DNA of 64,000 nucleotides from Marinomonas polaris DSM 16579 (lineage in GTDB: Bacteria; Pseudomonadota; Gammaproteobacteria; Pseudomonadales; Marinomonadaceae): assembly GCF_900129155.1 (NCBI RefSeq), contig NZ_FQVF01000022.1, forward strand, positions 1-64,000. Direction: 5' to 3'. Shown here one piece after another: positions 44,081-53,323 of this stretch (the first letter of the stretch is position 1; each line of letters starts with the position of its first letter). A model generated the notes under the pieces. The model searched no databases. It was not told where the DNA came from and was given only the letters and a program-made list of their open reading frames with translations. The translations under genes were made by a program, and so were the position numbers.

Positions 44081-45540
44081 ACCGTATCCTCATTAAATCT
44101 AAGCTTGGCAAAATCAACTTGAAAGGTTGTGCCTTTTGGCTCTGTATCCAATATTTGAATCCTTGCCGAATGGTGATCCACAATGTCTTTCACCATCGCC
44201 AGACCAACACCACTACCAGCAATGTCATAACGCCCACGATAGAAACGTTCGAACACACGCTCTTTTTCTATATCAGGAATACCAACGCCATAATCAATCA
44301 CCTTAATACGATAGAAGCGTTCAAACTCGCTTACCTGAACAATAATTTCTGTGCCGCGCTCCACATCTGCTCGGCTATAACGAACCGCGTTTTCAATGAG
44401 ATTTTGCATCATTTGCTGAATAGAAAAGGCATCGCCTAAAATCATCGTTTCTTTTAAGTCACAATCAAGAGAAAGCAGAACCCCTTGATGAAGCGCTGCT
44501 ACAGCCTGCTCCCGACAAGATGCGGTAATGGGCGCTAGCAAATCAATCGGCTCCAATCGGTGCGTCTGTAAGCGATGAGAAACGACCGCTTGATTAAGCA
44601 ACAAGGTTACTGTTTGGCTTAAGGTATCGCATTGTTTAACGATGTTTTCCAAGGCCTGATGCTGCCTTTCTGGTGAGGTGTTATCTCGTGCATTTTCTGC
44701 CAGCGCCCTCAGACTCGCCAATGGTGTACGCAACTGATGAGCAGCATCCGCCGTATAATTTTCCAACTGTTCAAGGTTGCTCTGTAGTCGCTCCATAAAA
44801 TGGTTGATGGCAACTTTTAGATGGTGAGTTTCCTTTGGCGTATTTATATCAATTGGTGTGAGGTCACCCATGGCGCGCTCTTCTAACGCTCGCTCAATCC
44901 GATGCAAAGGCCTTAAGACAAGATGACTACCAATGATAATTAAGGTTATAGCGACCAAGGCAATAAACACCACTACTTCGACCGCTTTTTGTGTCACCGC
45001 AGATGCCATTTCTTCTCTTGATAATCGAGTCTGACCTAAAATAATACGAACAGTTTGCGCTGTTTCTGGGTCGGTAATATGGCGCTGCACCCAGGCAAAG
45101 CGCACCATTTCACCAGAATACTCTTGGTTATAAAATTGTATTTGATCTAAAACAGGAGGTTGAGGTGGCTGGCTATCTAGATCTTGGTAACCGGTAATAA
45201 AACCTTGTTCCAAGCTCTCAACTTTATAAAAAACACGATCTTCTTCCGCTTGCGCCAAAGTGGCAAATGCAGACCATGGAATATCGATGCTGACTTCATT
45301 ACGCATCAAGCCGACGTTTTCGTCCATTTGCAGTAAAGCACTTCGCAATAAACGGTCGTAGGATAAATCGGCGAGCTTTTGACTATAATCAAAAATCAGA
45401 TTAATCGCTAAACCAGCGATAATCCCGATAACCAAAACACCCGCGAGAATAAAGCGAAAACGCAGCGATGGCGCGTTTTCTAAGGCCTTCTTTTCCTCAT
45501 CTTCACTGAGAGCTCGATGGTTTGGCGATTTCTGCCACAT
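44077..45540 (-). CDS. Sensor histidine kinase, TctE-like
   Basis: A 487-residue membrane kinase: first membrane helix at about 30-52, periplasmic sensor region to about 190, second helix near 190-210, HAMP, then a HisKA domain with AAHQLRTPLASL (phosphorylated His) and an ATPase domain with NLIENAVRYS and GSGVGLAMV. It belongs to the TctE group controlling tricarboxylate uptake. The ATG at 45540 is preferred because GAGGA lies seven bases upstream; the frame stays open to 45546. It overlaps the regulator gene by 38 bases. Confidence 0.92.
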   Translation of the reverse strand: MWQKSPNHRALSEDEEKKALENAPSLRFRFILAGVLVIGIIAGLAINLIFDYSQKLADLSYDRLLRSALLQMDENVGLMRNEVSIDIPWSAFATLAQAEEDRVFYKVESLEQGFITGYQDLDSQPPQPPVLDQIQFYNQEYSGEMVRFAWVQRHITDPETAQTVRIILGQTRLSREEMASAVTQKAVEVVVFIALVAITLIIIGSHLVLRPLHRIERALEERAMGDLTPIDINTPKETHHLKVAINHFMERLQSNLEQLENYTADAAHQLRTPLASLRALAENARDNTSPERQHQALENIVKQCDTLSQTVTLLLNQAVVSHRLQTHRLEPIDLLAPITASCREQAVAALHQGVLLSLDCDLKETMILGDAFSIQQMMQNLIENAVRYSRADVERGTEIIVQVSEFERFYRIKVIDYGVGIPDIEKERVFERFYRGRYDIAGSGVGLAMVKDIVDHHSARIQILDTEPKGTTFQVDFAKLRFNEDTV

Positions 45541-46192
45541 AACCAATTCCTCTTAGGGTACTAATGACTAAATCACCCTGACCCATTTTCTTCCTTAAAC
45601 GCCCTACATACAGCTCAATCGCGTTAGGACCCGGTGTTTCATTGAAGTTAAATAAATGGTCGGTAATTTCGTCTTTACTTAATACGCGGCCTAAATGGCC
45701 AAGGAATATTTCCAGCAAGCGAAACTCTCGATTGGTGATAACTGTGAGTTCGCCATCAATAAATACCTGACGACTGTCGCGGTTTACCACTATATTACCG
45801 TGTTCTGTAACATTGGTAGCGTAGCCCTGTTTGCGGCGCAATAAAGCCCTACAACGAGCTTCTAGCTCACCAAAATCGAATGGTTTCGTTAAATAATCAT
45901 CGGCTCCGGCATCGAGCAATCGTATACGATCTTCTATCTGATCCCGAGCGGTTAAAATTAACACTGGCGTGTCGTCATCGCGCTGGCGCAGTTTCTGTAG
46001 CAATTGTAATCCAGATAAGCCGGGCAAATTAAGATCTAGCAATATCAAATCTACAGACTGATACTTCAATAACTCATCCGCACGTTTACCATCCCCGATT
46101 AAATCAACGCCATGCCCTAGGCTTGTTAATCGTTCACAGATCGCTTGCCCTAAGACCTGAGTATCCTCTACCACCAGAATTCGCATAACCAT
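45503..46192 (-). CDS. Response regulator, TctD-like (OmpR family)
   Basis: A 229-residue response regulator. The receiver domain (1-115) has the acidic pair in VVED, the phospho-accepting Asp53 in LILLDLNLPG and a switch Lys in LTKPFDFGE. The C-terminal winged helix (about 130-225) is OmpR type. It probably activates tctCBA in response to substrate. Two ATG codons (46192 and 46186) are possible starts; neither has a strong ribosome site. A terminator separates it from tctA upstream. Confidence 0.92.
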   Translation of the reverse strand: MVMRILVVEDTQVLGQAICERLTSLGHGVDLIGDGKRADELLKYQSVDLILLDLNLPGLSGLQLLQKLRQRDDDTPVLILTARDQIEDRIRLLDAGADDYLTKPFDFGELEARCRALLRRKQGYATNVTEHGNIVVNRDSRQVFIDGELTVITNREFRLLEIFLGHLGRVLSKDEITDHLFNFNETPGPNAIELYVGRLRKKMGQGDLVISTLRGIGYVAEIAKPSSSQ

Positions 46193-46211
46193 TAGCCATT
46201 GTGTTTTTTAT

Positions 46212-46258
46212 TATAAAAACAACAAAATTCGAGCAACATACGCTACTCGAATTTTGTT
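46212..46258 (-). terminator. Terminator between tctA and tctD
   Basis: AACAAAATTCGAG pairs with CTCGAATTTTGTT (13-bp perfect arms, 12-base loop) and is followed on the minus strand by GTTTTTATAA. It ends the tctCBA transcript. Confidence 0.85.
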
Positions 46259-46285
46259 ATTACAGAGCCTCTAGTATTACAGGGC

Positions 46286-47806
46286 TTAAACGTCTTTAAC
46301 AGCTTCTTTTGATTTAGACATTTTAGCGCGAACAATCGGGCCTACAATCATAGGTAGAATCAAACCTAGTATCGCAACAGTCCACAAACCAATACTCAAA
46401 CCGCTATTGAAAAGCACCGTCCAATCACCATCAGATAGTACTAATGCATGACGAAGACTCTTCTCCATTTCTGGCCCAAGCAACATACCCAAAATAATCG
46501 GTACTAGTGGAATATCAATTTTACGGAAGATATAACCCAATACACCGAAGCCAATCATAAAGTACAAGTCCAATGCACTATGGCTAACGGAATAAATACC
46601 TACAGACGCGATCAAGGTAACAACCGGCATCAAATATTTAGGTGGAATGCTCAACAACTTAACGAAGATGCCTACCATTGGAATGTTTAGCAGTAACAAT
46701 ACAAAGTTACCAACAAACATCGCCGCAATGACACCCCAAACAAGATCCGCATTTTGTTGGAATAACATTGGACCAGGAGAGATGTTTAAAGAAATCAACA
46801 TCGCTAATAACACAGCTGTTGTACCACTACCTGGAACACCAAGAGTTAACATTGGCACAAGTGCACCGGATGCCGCGCCGTTATTACCGGCTTCAGGAGC
46901 CGCAACACCACGAGGATCACCTTTACCAAATTCGCCTTTATCCGATACGCGTTTTTCCAAAGTGTAACTAATAAAGCTACCCAAAGAAGCACCCGCACCT
47001 GGTAATACACCAGCAATGAAACCAAGTACCGCGCCACGGAAAGAAGCAGGAAGCACTTTGATAATGTCTTTTGCTGATAGTTTCAGCTTGTTAATCGCAA
47101 CTTGTTTTAAGCCATCACCAGCGTGACGCTCTAAGAAGAACAACAATTCACTGATCGCAAACAAACCAACGATTGCGATAATGAAATCAACACCTTCGAA
47201 CAATTCAAGTGTATTAAAGGTAAAACGCTGCACGCCAGTTGAAATATCGATACCAACCGTAGCAATCATTAAACCTATCGCCGCTGCCATCATGGTTTTA
47301 AACTGGTTTTTACCAGTAATACCACCCAAGGTCGCAAAGGCTAAAGCGAACAATGCAAAGTATTCAGATGGACCAAATCTCAGTGCGAATTTCGCTAAGA
47401 TTGGCGCAAGAATAACCAGACCGATTGTCGCAATAAAGCTACCGATAAAAGAGGCAATTGCAGAGATAGCCAAGGCTTCAGCTGCTTTGCCTTTTAGCGC
47501 CATTGGATAACCATCTAAACAGGTCATCATAGCTGGCTCGTCACCTGGAATGTTCAACAGGATAGACGAAATACGACCGCCGTACATGGCACCCGCATAA
47601 ACAGACGTTAACAAGATAAGAGAAGAGGTTGGCGACAAACCTAAGCTAAACGCCAATGGAATCAAGATAGCAACACCATTTGCAGGGCCAAGACCCGGTA
47701 ATGCGCCAATCAAGGTACCCAAAATGGCACCAATAACCGCAAACATAATACTTTCAGGCGTTAACGCAACCGCAAAGCCTTGCATTAATAAGCTCATAGT
47801 ATCCAT
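46286..47806 (-). CDS. tctA: Tripartite tricarboxylate transporter large permease (TctA)
   Basis: A 506-residue membrane protein with about 12 segments and the TctA signature GALPGLGPANGVAILIPLAF near residue 35 and a repeated GVLPGAGASLG motif near 265. It imports citrate-like or other carboxylates using a sodium or proton gradient. It starts one base after tctB ends. The ligand cannot be named from sequence, since TctC paralogues bind many acids. Confidence 0.93.
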   Translation of the reverse strand: MDTMSLLMQGFAVALTPESIMFAVIGAILGTLIGALPGLGPANGVAILIPLAFSLGLSPTSSLILLTSVYAGAMYGGRISSILLNIPGDEPAMMTCLDGYPMALKGKAAEALAISAIASFIGSFIATIGLVILAPILAKFALRFGPSEYFALFALAFATLGGITGKNQFKTMMAAAIGLMIATVGIDISTGVQRFTFNTLELFEGVDFIIAIVGLFAISELLFFLERHAGDGLKQVAINKLKLSAKDIIKVLPASFRGAVLGFIAGVLPGAGASLGSFISYTLEKRVSDKGEFGKGDPRGVAAPEAGNNGAASGALVPMLTLGVPGSGTTAVLLAMLISLNISPGPMLFQQNADLVWGVIAAMFVGNFVLLLLNIPMVGIFVKLLSIPPKYLMPVVTLIASVGIYSVSHSALDLYFMIGFGVLGYIFRKIDIPLVPIILGMLLGPEMEKSLRHALVLSDGDWTVLFNSGLSIGLWTVAILGLILPMIVGPIVRAKMSKSKEAVKDV

Positions 47807-47807
47807 A

Positions 47808-48248
47808 TTAAAACTCCAATAGACCTAGAGGCAGTGCTAATTCAAGCACATTATTGAAAAGGAAAAAGATAACTACAGAGCTTGTCACACCAGTGATAAT
47901 ACTCTTAGCAATGCTTGCCCCCATACGCCAACTTAAAAAGCTCACAACCAATGCCGCAGCAGGCATAAAACCAATCGGTTCAATTGCCCATGCAAAAGCA
48001 AGCATAGAAAGAACCACAACACTAAGCTCAATCAACATGGCCGCTGGCGCCCATTTCTCGTCTTGGTCAGGACGAACAATCATATAAATCGAACTAATAC
48101 CTAAAATGATGGCTAGCATGATAGGAAAAGTTTCAGGACCGACACTTTCCTGTCCGCCAAAAGGAATGGGGAATTGCGTTGCTTCCCAGCCGTAACCTAC
48201 GGCAAGAATAAGCATTAGCATGCCAAACACACGATCGTTAATACGCAT
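47808..48248 (-). CDS. tctB: Tripartite tricarboxylate transporter small permease (TctB)
   Basis: A 146-residue protein with four membrane segments, the TctB pattern (GMLMLILAVGYGWEA at the start and ALVVSFLSWRMGA near 100). It partners TctA. The region between tctC and tctB (about 100 bases) holds only a short leader. Confidence 0.9.
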   Translation of the reverse strand: MRINDRVFGMLMLILAVGYGWEATQFPIPFGGQESVGPETFPIMLAIILGISSIYMIVRPDQDEKWAPAAMLIELSVVVLSMLAFAWAIEPIGFMPAAALVVSFLSWRMGASIAKSIITGVTSSVVIFFLFNNVLELALPLGLLEF

Positions 48249-48347
48249 GTCTCTGCTCCATGTTAATAAATCAAAGGGTGAAAAATAGTCGAAAACAGGA
48301 GGAGCACTGTATCAGAACAGATGCCCCCTCCAAAAAGCGGTCTGAGG

Positions 48348-49340
48348 TTATTTAATTAGACCGATGTCTTGCGATAAGATTTTAATGTCTAGAGTTTGGT
48401 TTTTTACGAATTGAGTAAAGTCAGCACCAGACTTGTGGAATGGCATCAAACCATTTTTAGTCATGACGTCTTTCCATTCTTGAGTTGTGTACAACTCATC
48501 CATGGTTTTTACCCACCAATCGTAAGATTCTGCACTTGCATTACCTGGTACGTAAAATCCGCGCCAGTTTGGAGCGACAGAATCAATACCCTGCTCCATT
48601 GCTGTAGGAATAGAGTCATATGGCGCTGGTAAACGTTCTTCAGAAAGAACTGCTAGAACGCGTAAGTCACCAGAATCCATGAAACCTTTCACTTCAGAGA
48701 TGTCACCAGTGAATGCATCTACGTGACCGCCCACAACTTGAACCAAAGCTTCAGAACCACCGCTGTATGCTAGGTAACGAACTTTTGGCAAGTTCTCAAC
48801 GTTTGCTTTTTGCGCAGTCATCAATACTTTTAAATGATCCCAACCACCAGATGCACTACCACCAGCGAATTTAACCGCACTTGGGTCTTTCTTAAGCGCA
48901 TCAAGAACCTGAGTCAAAGAAGTATATTTGGAATCTTTACCAACAGCGATAATGCCGTAGTCAGCACCTAATGTACCAACCCATTTAACTTGGTCAGCAT
49001 TCATGCCTGGGAATTGGCCTTGAGCAAGGCGTGTTGTTGTAGCTGTACTAGCAGCAACAATAAGGTTTTCGTCTGTATCACGTTTACTAATCGTATGAGC
49101 AAAAGCTACACCGCCACCAGCACCCGTCATGTTAACTGTCTGAACGTTACCTTTAAAGTAACCTTGATCAACTAATACTTTACCAACGCTACGGCAAGTA
49201 AAGTCCCATCCACCACCTGGGTTCGCTGGGGCAATACATTCACCACTGCGAGCTGGTTCGAAGGCGTAAGCCTGTCCAGCCATGGTTAGTGCTACTGCAC
49301 TTGAAATTAGAACAGACTTCAAAGAAATGGTATTAAGCAT
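48348..49340 (-). CDS. tctC: Tripartite tricarboxylate transporter substrate-binding protein (TctC)
   Basis: A 330-residue periplasmic protein of the TctC/Bug family. Signal peptide to about residue 26 (GQAYA). The family motif NPGGGWDFTCRSVGKVL follows, with a further conserved GGSASGGWDHLKVLM. It captures a carboxylate for TctAB. GCAGGAG precedes the ATG with good spacing. First gene of tctCBA; the promoter lies in the 256-base gap shared with the divergent DMT gene. Confidence 0.92.
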   Translation of the reverse strand: MLNTISLKSVLISSAVALTMAGQAYAFEPARSGECIAPANPGGGWDFTCRSVGKVLVDQGYFKGNVQTVNMTGAGGGVAFAHTISKRDTDENLIVAASTATTTRLAQGQFPGMNADQVKWVGTLGADYGIIAVGKDSKYTSLTQVLDALKKDPSAVKFAGGSASGGWDHLKVLMTAQKANVENLPKVRYLAYSGGSEALVQVVGGHVDAFTGDISEVKGFMDSGDLRVLAVLSEERLPAPYDSIPTAMEQGIDSVAPNWRGFYVPGNASAESYDWWVKTMDELYTTQEWKDVMTKNGLMPFHKSGADFTQFVKNQTLDIKILSQDIGLIK

Positions 49341-49596
49341 GGTTATCTCCTGCTTGTTATTTTTTTTGTTGTTAGCTAATCAAGCTCTTAAAATAGGTAT
49401 TTCAATTGACTTGAGTAAACAAACCTTACCTCTCAAACCTGTCACCACCCTGTCATAGATCAATATTTCTTACTTATTTGCGATAAAAAACGTATTTTTG
49501 ACAAGGCAAGTCACGCATTTTTGACAATGTCATTAAGCCTTAACCAAGATAAAATCTTGTTTAATCAGACTAGATCAGGATTTAGGAAACGACAAG

Positions 49597-50526
49597 ATGA
49601 CAGCACATTCTCCACAAGCCACACTCATTGGAAGTATCGCTATTCTGCTCTGGAGTAGCCTTGCGCTTTTTACCACTCAAGCCAACCTCGTGCCACCACT
49701 CTTGTTGCTCACAGTTACTTTTGGTGTAGCAAGTTTATTGTTTTTTATCGTTTATTTAATCAAAGGCGAACTAAAGTCGTCGTGGTCAAAAACACCGACT
49801 AGCGCCATTGCCATGGGTGGGCTTGGATTTTATTTCTATCACTTCTGCTACTTTTATGCGTTTCAGCATGCACCACCAGTGGAAGCGGGACTTATCGCTT
49901 ATCTCTGGCCTTTGTTGATTGTCTTAATGGCAGGCATGACCAAGGGAAACTCTCTGTCATGGACACATTTGGTGGGCGCTGTTATTGCTTTTATCGGCAC
50001 AGGTATCATGCTGCAAGCGAGGGAATCGGCAAGCTTGATAGAAACAAATACGAATTATAATTGGACAGGTTACGCCGCGGCATTTGCCTGCGCGTTTATT
50101 TGGTCAAGCTATTCGGTAGCGAATCGACGCTTCCAAACCGTTCCTTCTAGCGCGGTACTTTGGTATTGCCTAGTCACCGCACTATTAGCGGGCGCTTCAC
50201 ATATTATGATCGAAGCCGAAAATGGGAAACTTTCGCTAGACTTTCCCGCAAGCACTTGGATTGCAATTTTAGGGCTTGGATTTGGGCCTGTTGGCATCGC
50301 ATTTTTCTGTTGGGACTTTGGCGTAAAAAAAGGCAATCTATCATTGCTTGGTGTGTTGTCTTACACAGCACCTGCCCTATCGACTGCTTGGCTTGGGCTT
50401 TTTACCGATGCTCAATTAACCACAGGGCAAATCATCGCTTGCCTATTAATTACCGCTGGGGCGCTGTTTGCCAGCTTAATGCCGAATAAAAAAATGCCCT
50501 CAGCTTATGAAGCAGAAGGCATTTAA
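49597..50526 (+). CDS. DMT-family exporter, YddG-like
   Basis: A 309-residue EamA/DMT transporter with ten membrane segments in two repeats. Its start (LIGSIAILLWSSLALFTTQ) and FYHFCYFYAFQHAPPVEAGLIAYLWPLLIV, read in parts, resemble the YddG subgroup that exports aromatic amino acids. The role here is not certain. It is divergent from tctC and followed by a hairpin that also serves the convergent aminotransferase gene. Confidence 0.85.
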   Translation: MTAHSPQATLIGSIAILLWSSLALFTTQANLVPPLLLLTVTFGVASLLFFIVYLIKGELKSSWSKTPTSAIAMGGLGFYFYHFCYFYAFQHAPPVEAGLIAYLWPLLIVLMAGMTKGNSLSWTHLVGAVIAFIGTGIMLQARESASLIETNTNYNWTGYAAAFACAFIWSSYSVANRRFQTVPSSAVLWYCLVTALLAGASHIMIEAENGKLSLDFPASTWIAILGLGFGPVGIAFFCWDFGVKKGNLSLLGVLSYTAPALSTAWLGLFTDAQLTTGQIIACLLITAGALFASLMPNKKMPSAYEAEGI

Positions 50527-50565
50527 TTCAATATAAAAAACATCTAGTTTAAAACTTCATTTAAA

Positions 50566-50599
50566 AAGTAAGGCGCTTCAACAAAAAAGCGCCTTACTT
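50566..50599. terminator. Bidirectional terminator
   Basis: AAGTAAGGCGCTT pairs perfectly with AAGCGCCTTACTT (13-bp arms, 8-base loop) and has A-runs before and T-rich sequence after it, so it can stop transcription from both convergent genes. Confidence 0.88.
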
Positions 50600-50610
50600 C
50601 ATTTTAGTCT

Positions 50611-51843
50611 TTAAGCCACTTGATAAAGCGTGCGTGGCACACTTTGCAGGTACGATTCCATTTCAGCCATACCGTTTGGCTGATCAACTTTCACACCCAA
50701 GTCACGCATAGTGCTGCCAAAGGCATGCAAGGTACGGAACAAGTTGTGCTCACGGCACTGCTCGCCCATTTGACCAATACGAACGATTGGTTGGCCAAAT
50801 GAACCAGCAATCTCAACTCTGTACATTTCCGAAATATGTCGGCAAATCTGCCCTGCTGTTAGACCTTCAGGAATATTAATACCAACCACAGAGTTTAAAC
50901 GCGACGCTGGCGGAATAAATAACTCTAATCCCATTCCTTCAATGCCCGCTTGCAACGCTTTAGAACAACGTAGATGACGAGCAAAACGATTTTCTAATGT
51001 CTCATCACACACCAATTTCAATGCTTCATGTAACGCCATGATGCCTGAAACAGGCGCCGTATAATGATAACCATCGTTGTGCCAAAAATTCTCAGCTAAC
51101 TGTGCATCAAAACACCATTGAGCCGTTGGCTTGGTACGACTCTTAACTGCCGCCCATGCTTCATTAGAAAACACCAAAAGCGATACACCCGGAATAGATG
51201 ACAAGCCTTTTTGCCCACCTGTGATAACTACGTCTACTTGCCACGCATCCATCTTCAGCGGCATAGTACTTAACGTACAAACTGCATCTACAACCACCAA
51301 ACAACCATAAGATTTAGCGATCTTGGTGATTTCCTCTAATGAATGGTTAAACACAGTATTCGATGTTTCACCTTGCACCAGCGTTAATACTTTTGGACGT
51401 GTTTCTTCGATGGCTTTACGAACACGCTCTGGATTCGCCGCTTCATGAACTCCAACGTGCAACTCATGAACATCGGCGCCAATACGCGTCGCCATTTCCG
51501 CCATACGATGACTAAAGAAGCCATTGTTAATACATAAAATACGCTCGCCCGGTTGCAACAAATTGGCCACTGCCATTTCCATTGCGGCTGACGCTGGCCC
51601 TGCTACGCCAAGTACCCATTTAGACTCTGTTTGAAACACATAACGCGCCATTGTTTTAACTTGCCCAATAACCTGCGCCATCACACTACCAAGGTGGTTA
51701 ATCACCACAGAATTGGCCTTGGCGACACGCTCAGGAATAGGAACAGGGCCCGCTCCCATCATTAACAAAGGTTCGTGAGGAAGAATTTCGTCTAAAGATT
51801 TCACCTGGGGACGAGGAATGCCCATTGGCGATGAAGCAGTCAT
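50611..51843 (-). CDS. Class V aminotransferase (alanine-glyoxylate/pyridoxamine-pyruvate type)
   Basis: A 410-residue PLP enzyme of class V. Residue Asp186 (VVVDAV) and the Schiff-base Lys212 (ITGGQKGLSS) are present, and the GPVPIPERV start motif is typical of the alanine-glyoxylate and pyridoxamine-pyruvate transaminase group. Substrates cannot be fixed from sequence. It is a single gene with a short leader, convergent with the DMT exporter gene. Confidence 0.87.
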   Translation of the reverse strand: MTASSPMGIPRPQVKSLDEILPHEPLLMMGAGPVPIPERVAKANSVVINHLGSVMAQVIGQVKTMARYVFQTESKWVLGVAGPASAAMEMAVANLLQPGERILCINNGFFSHRMAEMATRIGADVHELHVGVHEAANPERVRKAIEETRPKVLTLVQGETSNTVFNHSLEEITKIAKSYGCLVVVDAVCTLSTMPLKMDAWQVDVVITGGQKGLSSIPGVSLLVFSNEAWAAVKSRTKPTAQWCFDAQLAENFWHNDGYHYTAPVSGIMALHEALKLVCDETLENRFARHLRCSKALQAGIEGMGLELFIPPASRLNSVVGINIPEGLTAGQICRHISEMYRVEIAGSFGQPIVRIGQMGEQCREHNLFRTLHAFGSTMRDLGVKVDQPNGMAEMESYLQSVPRTLYQVA

Positions 51844-52161
51844 TTTATGCAGCCTATGTTAGTTATAATTAAAAAAAGTGGTCAATGTTGAAAAAAACAT
51901 CTCTAGGGTAAAAAGCATATATTTACACTTTTACAGTAGAAAATATCGTGATTTGCATTTTAACAAAATAATATTTTGAAATAGTACAATATCCCTTTAA
52001 GAAATGAGAGACAGCAAAATGAAAAGAGTGTAATAAACCACAAGCTTTCACTTTCGCCTTAGATCTGACTGGTTTCCATTTCAACAAGCAGTATTTTTTA
52101 CTCTGCGAAATACCTATTAACTGTGCGATAATGCGCGAAATTCCCTATTCAGGACCTCGTT
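51844..52161. other. AT-rich intergenic region
   Basis: About 318 bases between divergent genes. I see promoter-like AT-rich DNA but no clear palindrome, RNA or ORF. Confidence 0.5.
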
Positions 52162-52599
52162 ATGATTACTTGTGGTATCGAAATTAAAGGCAGCGAAGTG
52201 ATTCTTTGCCTTCTGTCTAAACAAGACGGATTGTTTCAAATCGCCGATTGTCGCCAAACTCGACACACACTTAACAACCCAAACGACAGCGAAAGCGTAC
52301 GTAAATTTCAGTTCATGCTGAAAAAATTGTTTGAAGATTACAAAGTGAAAAGAGCCGTTATTCGTGAACGCCCAACAAAAGGCAAATTCGCTGGCGGCGC
52401 GGTAGGTTTTAAAATTGAAGCGGCTATCCAATTGATTAATACGGTTGAAGTCGATTTGTTCAGCGGCGCAAAAACCAAAGACATCTTGCAACACAACCCA
52501 ATGCCGATTCCATTCAAAGCAACAGGCTTGCGTGCATTCCAAGAAGGCGCGTTCACCGTGGCTTATGCTGCACTTTCAGAACACATTCCTGAAGTGTAA
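52162..52599 (+). CDS. DUF3010-family protein
   Basis: A 145-residue soluble protein of the DUF3010 family (ITCGIEIKGSEVILCLL start; RERPTKGKFAGGAVGFKIEAA centre). The fold suggests a RNase H-like relationship from the first strands and acidic positions, but function is not known. It is followed by its own terminator. Length is normal for the family. Confidence 0.83.
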   Translation: MITCGIEIKGSEVILCLLSKQDGLFQIADCRQTRHTLNNPNDSESVRKFQFMLKKLFEDYKVKRAVIRERPTKGKFAGGAVGFKIEAAIQLINTVEVDLFSGAKTKDILQHNPMPIPFKATGLRAFQEGAFTVAYAALSEHIPEV

Positions 52600-52619
52600 G
52601 TAGTTAGATATCGCAATAA

Positions 52620-52653
52620 AAAAACGGACGTCATGGATGATGTCCGTTTTTTT
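52620..52653 (+). terminator. Terminator after DUF3010 gene
   Basis: AAAACGGAC.TCA pairs with TGA.GTCCGTTTT and is followed by TTTT. The stem's A/T flanks allow activity on both strands, and the convergent DUF6429 gene ends close by. Confidence 0.85.
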
Positions 52654-52662
52654 GTGCCTGAA

Positions 52663-52908
52663 TTATTTTCCACTTTCATCGGCCTTAGTGAAAAGCGCTT
52701 TAAACAACGCCTCTGATTTCGCCAGCCCCTCCTCGGTCAATATCACCGATTTAGATTTGCCAACTGGATTATGAATATAACCTTTCTCATGCAATCTATT
52801 GGTTATACACCAATCAACCTGTTTCCATGCATGTCCCAAATCATCATGCAAAGTAAGGTAAAAAAGAGCGAGCGCTGCATCATCGATTTTGTCTTCATCT
52901 ATATCCAC
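52663..52908 (-). CDS. DUF6429-family protein
   Basis: An 81-residue protein with the pattern DEDKIDDAALALFYLTLHDD and a C-terminal LTEEGLAKSEALF, which I recognise as the DUF6429 family found in many gammaproteobacteria and in some mobile regions. Function unknown; the end resembles a winged-helix tail. GGAGAACACTG precedes the ATG. It borders the cassette cluster on its left side. Confidence 0.75.
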   Translation of the reverse strand: MDIDEDKIDDAALALFYLTLHDDLGHAWKQVDWCITNRLHEKGYIHNPVGKSKSVILTEEGLAKSEALFKALFTKADESGK

Positions 52909-53250
52909 AGTGTTCTCCTTATTAAATAGAGTGCTAAAACACTATGCTAACTGAACACGCCCTTCAAGCACCTTATCTGAGCAATGACTCATCATTTAAA
53001 CATACGATTAGTAGCTTCATATTGAATGATTAGCGGTAAATGCAAAACAATACATTGATATAACTAGTTTTCAGGCGTGGGTGGCTTGGTAAATGGTCAT
53101 TATAGAGATTCAGGAAAGGGCCAAACAGGTGGTACACGTAGTAAGCAGCTTTGTTAATTTAGTGACCCTAAATTCGATCTCCTGCTTTTTTAGCAATATG
53201 AATCGCCAATATCAAGCTGTTGTTCCACAGCCTCTGCCATCTTTGATGAT
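52909..53250. other. Gene-free flank of the cassette cluster
   Basis: About 340 bases without a credible gene. It contains the 16-base string shared with 15447-15462 (at 53139-53154) and a weak TATAAC...ATTATAG pair at 53060-53108 that could be an attC remnant. A plus-strand frame at 53093-53323 overlaps a real attC and is not convincing. Confidence 0.45.
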
Positions 53251-53323
53251 CTATAACGCCGCAAGCAAGGGTGACAAAAGCGAAGCGGCGGTTTTGGCAT
53301 CCCTCTGGCTGGCTTTGTTATAG
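53251..53323 (-). other. attC recombination site 1
   Basis: Read on the minus strand: CTATAAC at one end and GTTATAG at the other are exact reverse complements, 73 bases apart overall, with paired inner blocks GCC...GAGGG and CCCTTG...GGC around a loop. The stop codon of the DUF2971 gene lies inside the left end, as is usual for integron cassettes. Confidence 0.78.

Noticed and set aside
53060-53108. Further attC site to the left of attC1
   Set aside because: The ends (ATATAAC type) match loosely, but the inner sequence does not pair and no cassette gene lies between.
53093-53323. Plus-strand 76-codon ORF at the cassette cluster
   Set aside because: It runs through attC1 and has no ribosome site; its C-terminal half is translated from the recombination site.
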